Shown: positions 1 to 10,336 of the stretch, piece after piece | How the letters are laid out: every line of letters begins with the position of its first letter | How positions within the stretch are numbered: position 1 is the stretch's first letter | From: Rhexocercosporidium sp. MPI-PUGE-AT-0058 | Taxonomy: Eukaryota > Ascomycota > Leotiomycetes > Helotiales | Reading direction: 5' to 3' | Assembly (NCBI GenBank): GCA_020746875.1 | Contig: JAGTJL010000016.1 | Span: 248,001 to 312,000, forward strand | DNA: 64,000 bases | Translations under genes and position numbers: made by a program | Notes under the pieces: model-generated | Database searches by the model: none | Seen by the model: only the letters and a program-made list of their open reading frames with translations | Told to the model about the DNA's origin: nothing

Positions 1-1
1 G

Positions 2-1335
2 GTTTCCTCTGCCATACAAAGTAGGAGAACTACAACACCCTGGCAATGCGGAGGAGAAGATCCGTTCTGAAGCTGCTACCTTCATCTGGATTCGAGAAAA
101 TTGTCCTACTGTTCCAATCCCTTACTTGTGGGGTTTTGGGCTTCCTGACGGCAAGTGCGTATTTGACCTAAATGTATCGACGGTTCACTTTCAGACTATA
201 TACTGACTCTGATATTTGCGCAGTTTACACTCCAAATACCCTCCCCTTTTATATGCGGTTGATGTGGTATCTTCGACGGAGTGCCTTATCGGTATTAGGA
301 TATCCAGCCCCTTGTCGATATATAAGTCGTTAATGTGTACGAACCTTGAAGACGGGATATCTGGTCATCGACTACATCGAAGAGACGCATGGAAAGATCC
401 TTTCTAAATCTTGGGAAGAATTACGTCACGATAAAAAAAAAGGAAGCTCAACTTGTTTAGCAATTTATCTCGGATCATACTTTCGCTGGCACAGTCACCT
501 CTGCTATGCATAGGCTCCCTGACAATATATAAGCACGGCTTTCTATGTCTGCTTAATCACCCTCTAACACTTCGTCTACAACATCTAGAGAACGAGGGAA
601 TTCCAACCAACATCGACAGCAGCCTTACATATTCTACCACAGATGCCTACCTACTCGATCTTTTACTATGCCATGACAGTTAGATATGGAACCAGCCTAA
701 CTCTACACTGGAAAAGTTCGATGGGCAAGCACAGCTGTCGACTTTGACTGCTATGCGAGCCCTCATCCCCCACTTCGCGCAAATCGCGATCTTCGACATG
801 GGCCCTTTGTTCTTATACCCACAGACCTTCACCAGAGCAACATTTTCGTCGATAACGACTGGCATGTCAAATGTTTAATTGATCTTGAGTGGGCGTGCTC
901 AAGGCCACTTGAGATGCTTCACCCACCGTGTTAGTTGACTGGTCGAGGGGTGGATCAACTCGCTAAGGGCGAGCACCTCGAGGCTATAGCAGTGTACATA
1001 GAGAGATTTTTGATGCTTTCGAAAATGAAGAAAGATTGTTTCCTCGCATAAATGGCGATGCCTCTTATCGAATACGTATCATGAGATGAGGTTGGACAAC
1101 CGGAAACGTCTAGTACTTTTACGCCTTAGACAATCCAAAAGGATTGTATAACATATTTCTCCAGCATATTCAGCCGATGTTCACAGATTTAGATGACAAG
1201 AGCATGGTGGAGTTTGGACGAACCTTGGCTCCATATTGAAGTGTTGATGGACTTAAAATCATAACAGCGAAGATCGAGGTAAGGAAGAGTACGACGATCA
1301 ACTGCGAAGGGCATTTGAGTTTCCCGTGGTAAACG
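2..1335 (+). pseudogene. Degenerate aminoglycoside-phosphotransferase-like (APH/ChoK fold) gene, 5' end outside window
   Basis: The plus strand reads as broken pieces of the fungal APH-domain phosphotransferase family. The first 155 bases encode a typical N-lobe segment ending PIPYLWGFGLPDGK. An intron-like gap follows. Further pieces are LSRIILSLAQSPLL near 455-500, then LTYSTTDAYLLDLLLCHDS (about 625-683). The catalytic-loop block TDLHQSNIFVDNDWHVKCLIDLEWACSRP lies near 825-910; its D-L-H-x-x-N pattern is the family signature (shown here only as a locator). The C-terminal block LDNPKGLYNIFLQHIQP lies near 1125-1175. The pieces fall in different frames with many stops between them, so no intact protein is possible. 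Family members are of uncertain substrate. The gene probably starts upstream of the window. Confidence 0.75.
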
Positions 1336-1339
1336 AGAA

Positions 1340-1719
1340 TCCTGATGGGCCATCATATTGAATCGTCATTTCCACTCAGTCTCTTGGTACTTACTGCTGT
1401 TGACTCTTGATCTAGAGTAATTGTATCCACTGTCACAATATTGGCTCTCCTGCCCTCGCCAATTTCTGTCTCATCCACTACCACTGAACTAGGGTTCAAA
1501 AGTCCGTGCGCTACAGGCTTAAAGGCAGGAAAAAGCTCTTTTACAAAAGTCACAAGTTGAAATTCAAAATTGCTAGTTAACCAAATGATTGCTTTTGTAC
1601 TTTTACCTTATATTCTTAAATTTTAATAAATCAAATATAACTTGCGGGGAGATATGAGGCATTCTAAGTGAAGGGACTCACCAAAAAAGTGGTGTTCCTC
1701 ACCTAAGCGATGTAGCCTG
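1340..1719. other. AT-rich gap before the transposon, no gene seen
   Basis: About 380 bases with a very AT-rich core near 1560-1640. A short minus-strand reading frame (1353-1553) has no recognisable similarity. I see no gene here. Confidence 0.5.
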
Positions 1720-1721
1720 TA

Positions 1722-1775
1722 ACGTAGGTGGTAAGCGAGTGGTTATTGTAAACGAGTGGTTACGCCCCCCCACCT
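1722..1775 (+). repeat. Left terminal inverted repeat of the Fot1-like element
   Basis: Begins ACGTAGGTGGTAAGCGAGTG just after a TA dinucleotide and ends ACGCCCCCCCACCT. It matches the reverse complement of 3523-3576 with one mismatch. Inside it the decamer CGAGTGGTTA occurs twice in direct orientation (1736-1745 and 1753-1762). Paired subterminal repeats like this often serve as transposase binding sites. Confidence 0.95.
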
Positions 1776-1829
1776 TCGCGCATAACTCCCTACACCTAAC
1801 CACGAATAACTCAACCAATTACTCTCGAA

Positions 1830-3455
1830 ATGTCACAAAACGAAGGCCGAGTCGCTCTTGCTATACAGGCCTTTCAAAATGGCCAATTTAAGCACCTTTT
1901 TACAGCTTGCAAAGCTTTTAATGCACTATATTCTACAGCATCACGACGCGTAAAAAGTGTCCCTAAAAGACGCGTTTCTACACCCAACGGCAGGAAACTT
2001 ACGGACTTAGAAGAGCAGACCCTTGAGCAATGGATATTAGCTATAATTAGAAGAGGTCTACCCGTGGGACTCCAGTCTATACGCGCAATAGCTAATATAC
2101 TGCTTTCAAAACGCGGTGGCGCAAGAGTAATAGAAGCTTTGGTTGTTAGGCAAAAATAAGTGTATAACTACGTACAACGGCACCACTCCCTCCAATCGAA
2201 ATATACAAGAAAATACGACTACCAGCGTGCTCTTTGCGAAGATTACTCAATTATACGAGCCTGGTTTGACCTTGTACGGAACACAATCGCGAAATACGGT
2301 ATCCTAGTGGAGGATATACACAACTTTGACGAGACGGGGTTCCAAATGGGAGTGATAACTACTGCAAAGGTAGTTTCAAGCAAGGAAAGAGCAGGTAGAG
2401 CAGTTACTGTTCAACCAGGGAATCGCGAATAAGTTACAGTTATTAAGTCAATTAACTCTACAGGTGACGGGCCTCCTCCTGTGATTATTCTTAAGAGAAA
2501 GGTGCATATCTCTACGTGGTACAGCAGTGATTTACCACGCGATTAAGTAATTGCACTCAGTGAAAAGAAGTAGACTAATAATCAGTTAGGTCTTCTATAG
2601 CTCTCTACTGTTTTTGAGCCGTATACAGCACTACGTACAAAAGGAGTGTATAGACTCTTAATTCTGGATAGGCATAAGAGTCATATAACACCGGAATTCG
2701 ACTTATTTTGTACAGAGCACAAGATTATTACTCTCTGTATGCCCGCGCATAGCTCTCACCTATTACAACCTTTAGATATGAGCTGTTTTGCAACCTTAAA
2801 ACGCGCGTACGGGCGTCAGATCGAGCAATTAATGCGTAATGGAGTCAACTATATCGACAAAGCGGACTTCCTTACAGCATATAACAGAGCACGTCCGGAA
2901 TCAATAACTCCTGCTATTGCACGCAGTGGTTTTGCAGCTACCGGATTAGTCCCTTTCGACCCAGAACGCGTGCTCTCAAAGCTCAATATACAGATCCGTA
3001 CACCTACTCCCCCACCTACACTACCTCTACTATGGACTCCAAAGACACCACAGTATCCCGAAGCAGTAGATCTTCAAGCAAAGTCAATTAAAAAGTCTTT
3101 ATAGCGTCGGATGCATCCAAATATCCCTTCTAATCCTACAGATTTCGCATTTCAGCAGTTAGTTAAGGGGTGCAAAATAGCTATGCATAATACTTCAATT
3201 CTAGCAAAGGAGAATAAGCAGTTACGGGCCGAAAACGCACGTCAAAAGAGGAAGAGAGCAATAAGGAGGTCTTTTATACAATCTAGGGGGGTTCTTACAG
3301 TTCAAGAGGGCATAGAACTAGTAGAAATAACTGAAAACGGGCCTATAAAAGAGGAGGCAGAACCACGTGCACAGCCCCAACCACGCGCCTTAGCAAAGTG
3401 TAGCATATGTAGAGCAACTGAACATAATGCCCGTACATGCCCAGCACGTAAATAA
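1830..3455 (+). pseudogene. Fot1/pogo DDE transposase with six in-frame stops
   Basis: One continuous frame from ATG 1830 to TAA 3453-3455, interrupted by stops at 2157, 2430, 2544, 2571, 2598 and 3102 but by no frameshift. The N-terminal third resembles the CENP-B/Tc5 type helix-turn-helix region. The DDE_1 catalytic core shows FDETGFQMG (Asp codon 2328), LILDRHKSH (Asp codon 2667) and LQPLDMSCF (Asp codon 2775), so all three catalytic Asp survive. The last residues, from about 3399, contain a CCHC zinc knuckle (C-x2-C-x4-H-x4-C). Several stops sit where Fot1-type enzymes normally have Trp, for example after GNRE and before TNNQLGL. TGG to TAG on one strand is CpA to TpA on the other, the RIP signature. 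That reading is from family memory, not from an alignment. Confidence 0.93.
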
Positions 3456-3522
3456 TAGAATAAAACTGGTTTTAAGAGTTAATAATTACGCGTTAATTAA
3501 TATTAGTAATTTCTGTTTAGGT

Positions 3523-3576
3523 AGGTGGGGGGGCGTAACCACTCGTCTACAATAACCACTCGCTTACCACCTACGT
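3523..3576 (-). repeat. Right terminal inverted repeat of the Fot1-like element
   Basis: Mirror copy of the left end, with a run of seven G at 3527-3533 and closing CCACCTACGT just before TA (3577-3578). One base differs from the left repeat (G/A). Confidence 0.95.
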
Positions 3577-3597
3577 TAGCGTACAGACTTCTGAACC

Positions 3598-3756
3598 CTA
3601 GTTCGTGCGCTTCGCCTTAGCCTCCACTCTCCTGTCCTTGGCCGCGTTTCCAGAAGATGACAATTAATTCATAGTTTTCTGGTCTGTCAGACCCGCAGTG
3701 ACTGCGTTTCTAGCGGCGCGGTCCTCAGCTTCCTTTCTCGCGCCATCGTCGTCCAT
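3598..3756 (-). pseudogene. Short coding-like relic, family not recognised
   Basis: The minus strand from ATG 3756 reads MDDDGARKEAEDRAARNAVT, then reaches a stop (TAA 3664-3666). It continues in the same frame as SSSGNAAKDRRVEAKAKRTN to another stop at 3598-3600. The composition is protein-like and charged. I do not recognise the family. It may be the remains of a gene disturbed by the neighbouring transposon insertion. Confidence 0.3.
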
Positions 3757-4762
3757 TTTGATAACCTAAGCGCGGTGTTCTTCTTGAGCTTATTGGCGGG
3801 ATTGAGCAATCGTGGCCGATACAATAGCTACATATCATGAGCTTCTTTAGAACAGTAGAAGTAGCAATACCGAGACAGTAATATCAACTTTGGACAATGA
3901 TTGAGTAGGGCCCGTAATATGGCGCATTTGTGCTGTGTATTTAAGCATCTTGAAAGATGTAGCCTCATCTGGATCGTCATAATGCACATCGCCCAAAGGA
4001 GGCTCTGATTGCATGGTACAGAGGTCTAGACCACTGTGGATGCCCAATCCTTTATCAGTGGGCCAAGAGCACCTAATCAGCATCACCCTTGTTCTTGAGC
4101 CGTGCCTCATGCAAAGCGTTGCAGCTCGCAGCTGTCATGTTGACCGTGTTTACTTGTACTTTGTATGCGTATTATAATGTTATCCTCTCGACAATAAATA
4201 GGCCCTAAAGATGAGATGCTACTAAGGTCGGTTGCCACATCACAAAGTTTTCTAGAAGTAACCATCGATGGGGATACTCGTATCTATGCCTAGTGCGTTG
4301 TTGAACCTTGCGGATCGGGCCGCAAATTCGTTCACCTCAGTAGCAGTATCTGGATTAGTGGATGAGCATAAACATTTGCCTTGCAGATCAGACTACGAAC
4401 TCAGTCCCCACCCCGCTATTTGGACGCCCGTGCTTATACGACATAAGTTAAATTAATTAGTGTTTTGTTGTTTATATAATTATAAGTCGTAATATATTCA
4501 AAGTAGTCATTTTCAGGGCAAAAATCTTACTTTTTAGTATGCCTTACCTAGAGGCGTAACTTCTGCCAGAAGGTAGTCTCCGATCCCACAATTACGATGG
4601 ATTATGTCGCCATATGCTGGTGGGAAGGAATGCAGCAGCAGCATTCACCCGACAGTCCCCGTCTAAACCCTTGCTGCAAAGTACCATCAAGGTCCGGATG
4701 TGTCAGATTAGGGTGACATCTCAACTACATCAAGGGGAAGTTCACGGAGGTACATCGGTTAT
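3757..4762. other. Accessory intergenic DNA with no identifiable gene
   Basis: Two short reading frames (3847-4110 minus, 87 codons; 4268-4456 plus) match no family I know. At 4416-4425 the sequence CTATTTGGAC sits in a C-rich, Fot1-end-like context. The same decamer recurs at 25985-25994, so small transposon relics are possible. Confidence 0.4.
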
Positions 4763-4933
4763 TAAGTGTAGTAATAACACTAGCTAGGGGGATCTTTAGT
4801 CCCGCCGCTCCTTTAAACCTGAAATGGTAAACAGCTAAATCACTTGTATATACAGCTTTATTCATGCGTTGCTTGTTAGGCTTAGATTTGTTATGACCAG
4901 GTAGCCCCCTAGCTAGTGCTATTACCATACTTA
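4763..4933. repeat. MITE-like hairpin: imperfect inverted repeat
   Basis: The arm 4763-4791 (TTAAGT...ACTAGCTAGGGGG) pairs with 4905-4933 (CCCCCTAGCTAGTG...ACTTAA). The inner 21 bases differ once and the outer part differs by a few more, all transitions with T/A on the left and C/G on the right. The spacer is about 113 bases with no coding signal. The size and structure fit a miniature non-autonomous DNA element. I could not define a target duplication, so the outer limits are approximate. Confidence 0.5.
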
Positions 4934-5155
4934 ACAGCTCTAGCGAACCCCCCACAGCTAAGCCCACGCCACTATGCAGTTGTTCGGTTTTAACCTTTCG
5001 CTTGGATGGCGGAACGTTGCGGGCCTATTGCGTCGGTGGCAGGGCCAATGCGTTGCTGACAGCCTTTAATTATAACTTTCCTGCCTCCCCTCCGAGGTTT
5101 GCAATCAAGCCTAGCCTCTGTGATTGCCAATCCCGCTTTCTGGTACTCACTAAAG

Positions 5156-6485
5156 ATGTCTCCGACCTCAAGAGATGCAGAGGCTCCAGCTAAAGATGAT
5201 ATGATAGACCATTGTGAGCGACGGAGGTTGCAGAATCGAGAAGCTCAGAGAAGATTTCGCCGTGAGCCTAGCCACGCAACATGTACGTACGGCGACTTGT
5301 ATTGACATTATGACAGAGAAGAAAGCTCAAGAACGAGAGGCGGAGAATCGAACCGTGTCCCCATTATCTGCTTTCCTCACTCCTCAATCACCGGCTACTT
5401 CGATTTCCAACCGCTCGGAAGAAACAACGATCGAATCCCAGGGCAAATTTTCTACCCATAACCCGCGCCCGGATGGCAATGGTCAGATCACGAGCTCGAT
5501 GTGCCAGTATACACCGGCTGCAACGTCAGAGCAACTAGCGCTACAAGATTCGAACTACCTCGATGACGATACCGAGCTCAACTCACTTGGTAAAGACTTC
5601 ATGAACGGCAACTATGTCCTGAGATCGAACGGTCCTCCCGATAGTCTACCGGGCGCCGATGTCTTGGCAACACGACTTGAGGATTTAGGGGTCTATGCGA
5701 CCCCTGCACATACCTTCTCGCCAGGTCTGCTGATACCTGATAACCTAGATTCTGCTTTTGCTGGGATAGACGATATAGATTATACAAACTATAGCGGAGC
5801 TTCTTCTTTATGCTTACAGGGAAGCACTTCTTTCAGTAGAGGAGATGGTTTCTTGCATGACTACATGTTTGTATCACAGGATTCTTTCAACACTTTTGGC
5901 AACCTTGTGCCCCATCACCAACCACCGTTACATCCTTTGAATACACCAATTCTTGATACACCCGTGTCTCAGTCGCCCATCCAAAGCAGCCACACATCTC
6001 AAATTGATCTGACGAAAAGTGATGACAAATCCCACGAGCCGACACGATCAACGTCAAAGTCGAATAAATCGCGAAGTCAGAGCATTTCCAAGCGGCCAAA
6101 GGACCAGGACGTCAGCGATGGCGACCCCGACTGTTCTGATGATGGTAATGAGCCTGGGGAGGTACGGCCGCTGTTACACATCCCAGTTGAAAACGGCCAT
6201 GAAGGAATTGTGCGGATACTGCTCGGCAATGGAGCTGATGTGAATCAGCAAGAGAGCTCCAAAGGCTTCACAGCTCTGCACATTGCGATTTCCCACAAGC
6301 ACGAAGCAGTCCTTCGACTGTTAATTGAAAGCGGCGCCACACTAGATATCCCTGACAATCTAGGCCGGACGCCGCTGCATCTGGCTGCAGAGATTGGTAA
6401 TGAGGCTGGTGTTCGTATTTTGTTGGCTCACGGTGCGGATCTCAGTGTCAAGGCAGGAAGAAATAAGAGAAGATCAACGAAATGA
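5156..6485 (+). CDS. bZIP-type transcription factor with C-terminal ankyrin repeats, likely cluster regulator
   Basis: Exons 5156-5261 and 5317-6485 give 424 residues. The 55-nt intron (GTGAGC...ACAG) restores the basic region RRRLQNREAQRRFRQKK at residues 22-38, which matches the fungal bZIP DNA-contact pattern N-x2-A-x8-R in degenerate form (N-R-E-A-Q-R-R-F-R). No clear leucine zipper follows. The middle is low-complexity and Ser/Pro/Asp-rich, as in activation regions. Residues of about 319-415 hold three ankyrin repeats (e.g. GFTALHIAISHKHEAVLRLL, GRTPLHLAAEIGNEAGVRIL). Basic region plus ankyrin proteins are known as pathway regulators in several fungal secondary-metabolite clusters. As the first gene before the P450 it is the best candidate activator of the polyketide cluster. 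I chose the Met at 5156 because of its AAAG-ATG context; 5099 is in the same frame. Confidence 0.85.
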
Positions 6486-6727
6486 GCTTGGAAGTTTAAC
6501 TGCTCGAAGGGGTCTAATATGATTGTCGGGTTGTCGCTGGATCACTAGATGGTGGAACGAGAAATTAGACGCTGAGATCAATCTGGAGTGTGTTTCATCA
6601 TATGATTATTCCTAGACTTGAGGGTAGAACAATCATAAATGCATTTCATTTTGCATTCTTGATTCTTTTCTATGCTACTTCAGCACATTAAACCTCTGGC
6701 TGCGAGGATGATCCAACGAGTTTGTTT

Positions 6728-8453
6728 CTACTTTACTAAGATCCGCACACCCTTCTGGTCGTAGGCAGGTTGCGGTGTGACCATGTCGTGATGGAAAGCA
6801 ACTGCATCTTGGGTGGTCATAAAAAGCTCAAAGTCGCACCTGCGAAAAATAGAAGCGGTCGTGATGAAGATCTCGCATTTAGCCATCGCCATGCCGAGAC
6901 AAACCCTGGTGCCGCGTCCAAATGCGACGTGATATCGCGACAGTGGCTTCTCCGAATCAGGGCCTTTAGGATTTCCAAGCCAGCGCTCTGGCTTGAATGT
7001 GTGGCTGTCTGGGAAGATGGCCTCGTTGTGGTGCATGTGGTAAGCATCGGACGATACTCCTGTTCCCGGTGGCAACACATATCCATTGTACTCGAAGGCC
7101 GAATGCCGCGAGATGCGAGGTGAACGCTGCACAATTCCGTATCCAACCCTGAGGGCTGTGACGGGATCAGTCTCTAGCTTTGGCTGCAGGAAGGTGATAG
7201 AGAGAACAACTGACCTTCTTCAATACATGCACTGAGGTAGGGTAGTTCCTGGAGTGCTGCCCAGCTTGGCATCTGCTCCGGATCGGGGATGGCGTCCTTC
7301 AACTCATCACGGAGACGCTTGTTGATACTTGGATTGGCTAGGACGTGGTAACAAAACACGGTCAGTGCCCATCTTGTTGTCTCGAAGCCTGCTCCTACGA
7401 CACTGACGGCTTCATTCTGCAGACGAAGCAAGCTCACTTCTTGTGGGGGCAGATCTGAATCAATGATGTCCTGGAAGACAGTCCGGTGCTGGGCTTCTTT
7501 GACGTCTTTGTTCATGCCGGCTAGGATTTCTCCGACCTGACTTTCCATTTCCTAGTTAATGTCAGCACGAGATGGCCGATATTCGCGGCGATGACTCCTA
7601 CCAGGCGGAAGTCTATGATGGGCTTGAAGATCGGAGCCAGAGCGCCAGTAATCCTATCTGGGATACAGTTCATGATAGGAATGATCCAGCCAAACTGTGT
7701 TGTCCAATGTGAGGTATGTACGAGATTAGTGACTGCAATTGTGAATGGCGATTCCCAATTCTCAGTCTCGATGAGTTTGTATGAGCGCGCGAACGCAAGG
7801 TTTGTGATGACATCGCCGGCGAGGCATCCAAAGACATCATTGAGCACAAGTACTTTGTTTTGACCAGAGTATTCGGTCTTCATCCGGTGCGTGATTGTGT
7901 CAACCAAACTCTGTATGAATTGCTCCTGCGCACGCATCTTGCTTGGTGCAAAGAAGTTGGCCAAAGCCTTGCGCCGGTGCTTGTGAACCTCGCCGTCAGC
8001 GGTCATGAAAGTCGCTCGAGGCATGTTGAAGCGCTCTTGGAAACTGACGAGCTTGTCATATTGCTTGGCCGTGGTGTAGATAGTCTCATAGTACTCCGGG
8101 TCGTCGATGTGCACCTCATTTGGGTTGATTCGTACTATTGGACCTGGATTGAGAGGGTAATCAGTTTGTATGTCAGACGCTCATTCCGAATATAGATACG
8201 CACCATATTTCTCGTGCAACTGCTTGATCTTTTTGGTGAACATGCCGCCACCACCGGGGACTATTTCATAGTAAGTCTCATACCATTGTGTTGCTGCGGC
8301 CAGCCATGGCCCTGGAACTTTGGCAAGCGGACTGAACCACAGCCTGTAGATGCCGAGGATAATTCCATAGGCACAATACAACAATAAAGCCGTGATTATG
8401 AGCGAAGCGCTTCCTGGTGCGTGAATTTTCAAGTTACTGGGGATGATGGCCAT
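6728..8453 (-). CDS. Cytochrome P450 monooxygenase (tailoring enzyme)
   Basis: Four exons on the minus strand, 8204-8453, 7602-8143, 7215-7551 and 6728-7155, give 518 residues. The N-terminus has a membrane anchor (residues about 17-38) followed by the proline-rich hinge KVPGPW. The I-helix oxygen-binding motif reads AGFETTR. The K-helix ExxR is E376-A-L-R379, the PERF-like motif is FKPERW, and the heme loop is FGRGTRVCLG with ligand Cys462. The third intron (7156-7214) must be spliced with acceptor 7156 to join E-E to A-L-R; nearer AG sites break the frame. It resembles fungal P450s of the CYP58/CYP65 type (trichodiene-oxygenase-like), but the substrate cannot be told. Divergent from the ketoreductase gene across 849 bases. 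Expected in the endoplasmic reticulum membrane, oxidising the polyketide. Confidence 0.93.
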
Positions 8454-9302
8454 TTTGCAATGGAGGCTGACGCGCCGATTGATTTGGTGACCCAGGTCTA
8501 TGTTACTGTCTACCGGCCAAGGACAATCGTCGTAATAGATACCAATACACTACTTTAAGATTGTTGGAGATCACTATATACGACACTGTCATAGATTACC
8601 CCAGCTAAGCCAGAAATTTTTGAATGATTCATCTTGCACAGGGTGGTGGAATGGCAATGGTACATCGCACGATAATCGACTGGCAAGATGGGCTTAGAGG
8701 AACTCGGCCATCCGTCATGCTGGAAGGCTGTGGCATTGATTTGAAATCTAGACCTGCGATTACTTCGAAACATCCCGTAAACCCTGAAGGATGGAGCTGC
8801 AATGTAAGAATATACATGCGCTGTGGCAATTCCAGTGGCTCCCAGACATAAATTGACTTCGAATCCATAGACAGAGTTTGACATCCAGGGTTGGTAAGCG
8901 CTATCATCAAATGAGTTTAGCGCTTATAGCCCTGTACTTACGCCATTACCATACCTACAGAAGTACTTACAGGGATCTATGCAGCTGGCCATATTCCCTT
9001 CCAAACTTAGAACTGTGGTCACATGATTCCTTTGTACAGAGCTCCTCACACCAACAAAGACACCGCCCATTGCCCCGCCGAGAGTATTGAATGAAAACCA
9101 TTTCAGGATTAGACTATGTACGGTTCCACAAATGGAAAGTGTTCAAAGGGTTGGTTGACAAATCAAGAAGTTGGGTATTGCATCATTGGCTCTTGTATAT
9201 TTGGTAGAATGATCGCTACAAACTACGAATCTTTCCTCTACAAAATTCCTCAATTTGCAACTCGATTTCTTCGACAAAAAAGCTCACAATTAATCCGCCA
9301 CA
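8454..9302. promoter_or_regulatory. Divergent promoter region between P450 and ketoreductase
   Basis: 849 bases shared by two cluster genes transcribed away from each other. Overlapping reading frames at 8555-8910 resemble no family and are probably chance. No site can be named with confidence. Confidence 0.5.
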
Positions 9303-10187
9303 ATGACTACTGTCCTCATCTCTGGAGCCAATAAGGTGATAACTCCCTTATATTCGTCCCTCCTACCAAGTCTAACCTCCACAGGGTCTTGGTGCAGGCT
9401 TCGTTGAGAAGTACCTCAGCCGCCCAAACACAAGTGTCATTGCGACTGTCCGTAACCCAGACGCTGCAGATTCCAAGAGTCTCTTCAACCTTCCCAAGGC
9501 AGAAGGCAGCAAACTTATCGTGGTCAAGATCGAGTCAACCTCGCCTACCGATGCACTCGAAGCCGTTGAGAGCATCAAATCACAAGGCATCACCCACCTC
9601 GATGTCGTGATTGCCAATGCGGGAATCTTCAAGACTGAAGCCTTCCAAGAAGTCGCCGTGATGAAGACAACTGATCTACTTGAGCATGTCAATGTCAATG
9701 CCGCCGGTCCAGTCCGCCTGTTTCAAGCTACTCTTCCCCTGTTGAAAGCAGCCAAGCAGCCAAAGTTCATCTACATCTCGTCTGGTGTCGCAACTATCTC
9801 CGCTGCCGAGTACATCCCATACACGGTCACATCATATGGCGCTTCCAAGGCTGCAATGAACTTCCTCCTTCGCCGTATTCACATTGAGAACGAGGACCTG
9901 ATTGCTTTGGCTTTCCATCCGGGGTATGTGCGGTAACCCTAGATAAATATCTTACATACTGACAAACTGATAGTGCGGTTCAAACCGAGGAGGGTAACGC
10001 TGCCGCTCGTTTCTTTGGGCTTCCTGGAGCAAATGTCAGTGTCAAGGAAGCTGTTGATGGTGTCACTGCCAAGGTATGCTGGACTATCCTCACAGTGAGT
10101 TCGACTAACATGTTCAAGATCGATTCGGCGACTCGCGAGACATCTGGTAAGTTCCTGGCGTTTGATGATACACCTCTGGCTTGGTAA
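9303..10187 (+). CDS. Short-chain dehydrogenase/reductase, Nor-1-like ketoreductase
   Basis: Exons 9303-9335, 9385-9923, 9974-10073 and 10119-10187 give 246 residues. The N-terminus MTTVLISGANKGLGAGFVEK holds the Rossmann TGxxxGxG-type cofactor loop, formed across the first 49-nt intron. The NAG motif reads VVIANAG, the active-site Ser lies in IYISSGVA, and the catalytic pair is YGASK (Tyr162, Lys166). The general pattern is that of the fungal norsolorinic-acid-ketoreductase-like SDRs, which use NADPH to reduce polyketide ketones. Soluble, cytosolic, no signal peptide. Its position between the P450 and the FAD oxidase supports a tailoring role. The exact substrate is unknown. Confidence 0.93.
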
Positions 10188-10200
10188 AGAAAATATGTAG

Positions 10201-10218
10201 GAGAGAGAGAGAGAGAGA
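10201..10218 (+). repeat. (GA)9 microsatellite
   Basis: Nine perfect GA repeats just after the stop codon of the ketoreductase, probably within its 3' untranslated region. Confidence 0.95.
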
Positions 10219-10336
10219 TGTCTGGTGTGGCTGTGAAGGCCAACCTGATATGCATGAACTTAGCTTTCTAGACAACCTAGCTATAGGAACTTGGTAGCAT
10301 TCAACCAATTGCTTTTTTGAAATAATGCCTCACTAT

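Larger units (their letters stand above)
1722..3576 (+). mobile_element. Fot1/pogo-type DNA transposon (Tc1/mariner superfamily), complete ends, inactive
   Basis: The element is 1855 bp. It is bounded by 54-bp inverted repeats that differ at one base, and is flanked on each side by TA (1720-1721 and 3577-3578), the target duplication expected of this superfamily. It carries one transposase reading frame (1830-3455) on the plus strand. Element length and protein length (541 codons plus stop) are very close to Fot1 elements of filamentous ascomycetes. Both ends are intact while the transposase is full of stop codons. The copy is therefore dead for making its own enzyme, though it could still be moved by a related transposase. 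Confidence 0.93.

Noticed and set aside
7156..7214. Shorter third intron of the P450 (acceptors near 7174-7186)
   Set aside because: The nearer AG sites give 31-41 nt introns that shift frame or fail to join the ExxR helix; only acceptor 7156 restores E-x-x-R.
8555..8910. Overlapping minus-strand frames in the P450/ketoreductase spacer
   Set aside because: Several frames are open at once, no similarity or splice logic; more likely promoter DNA.
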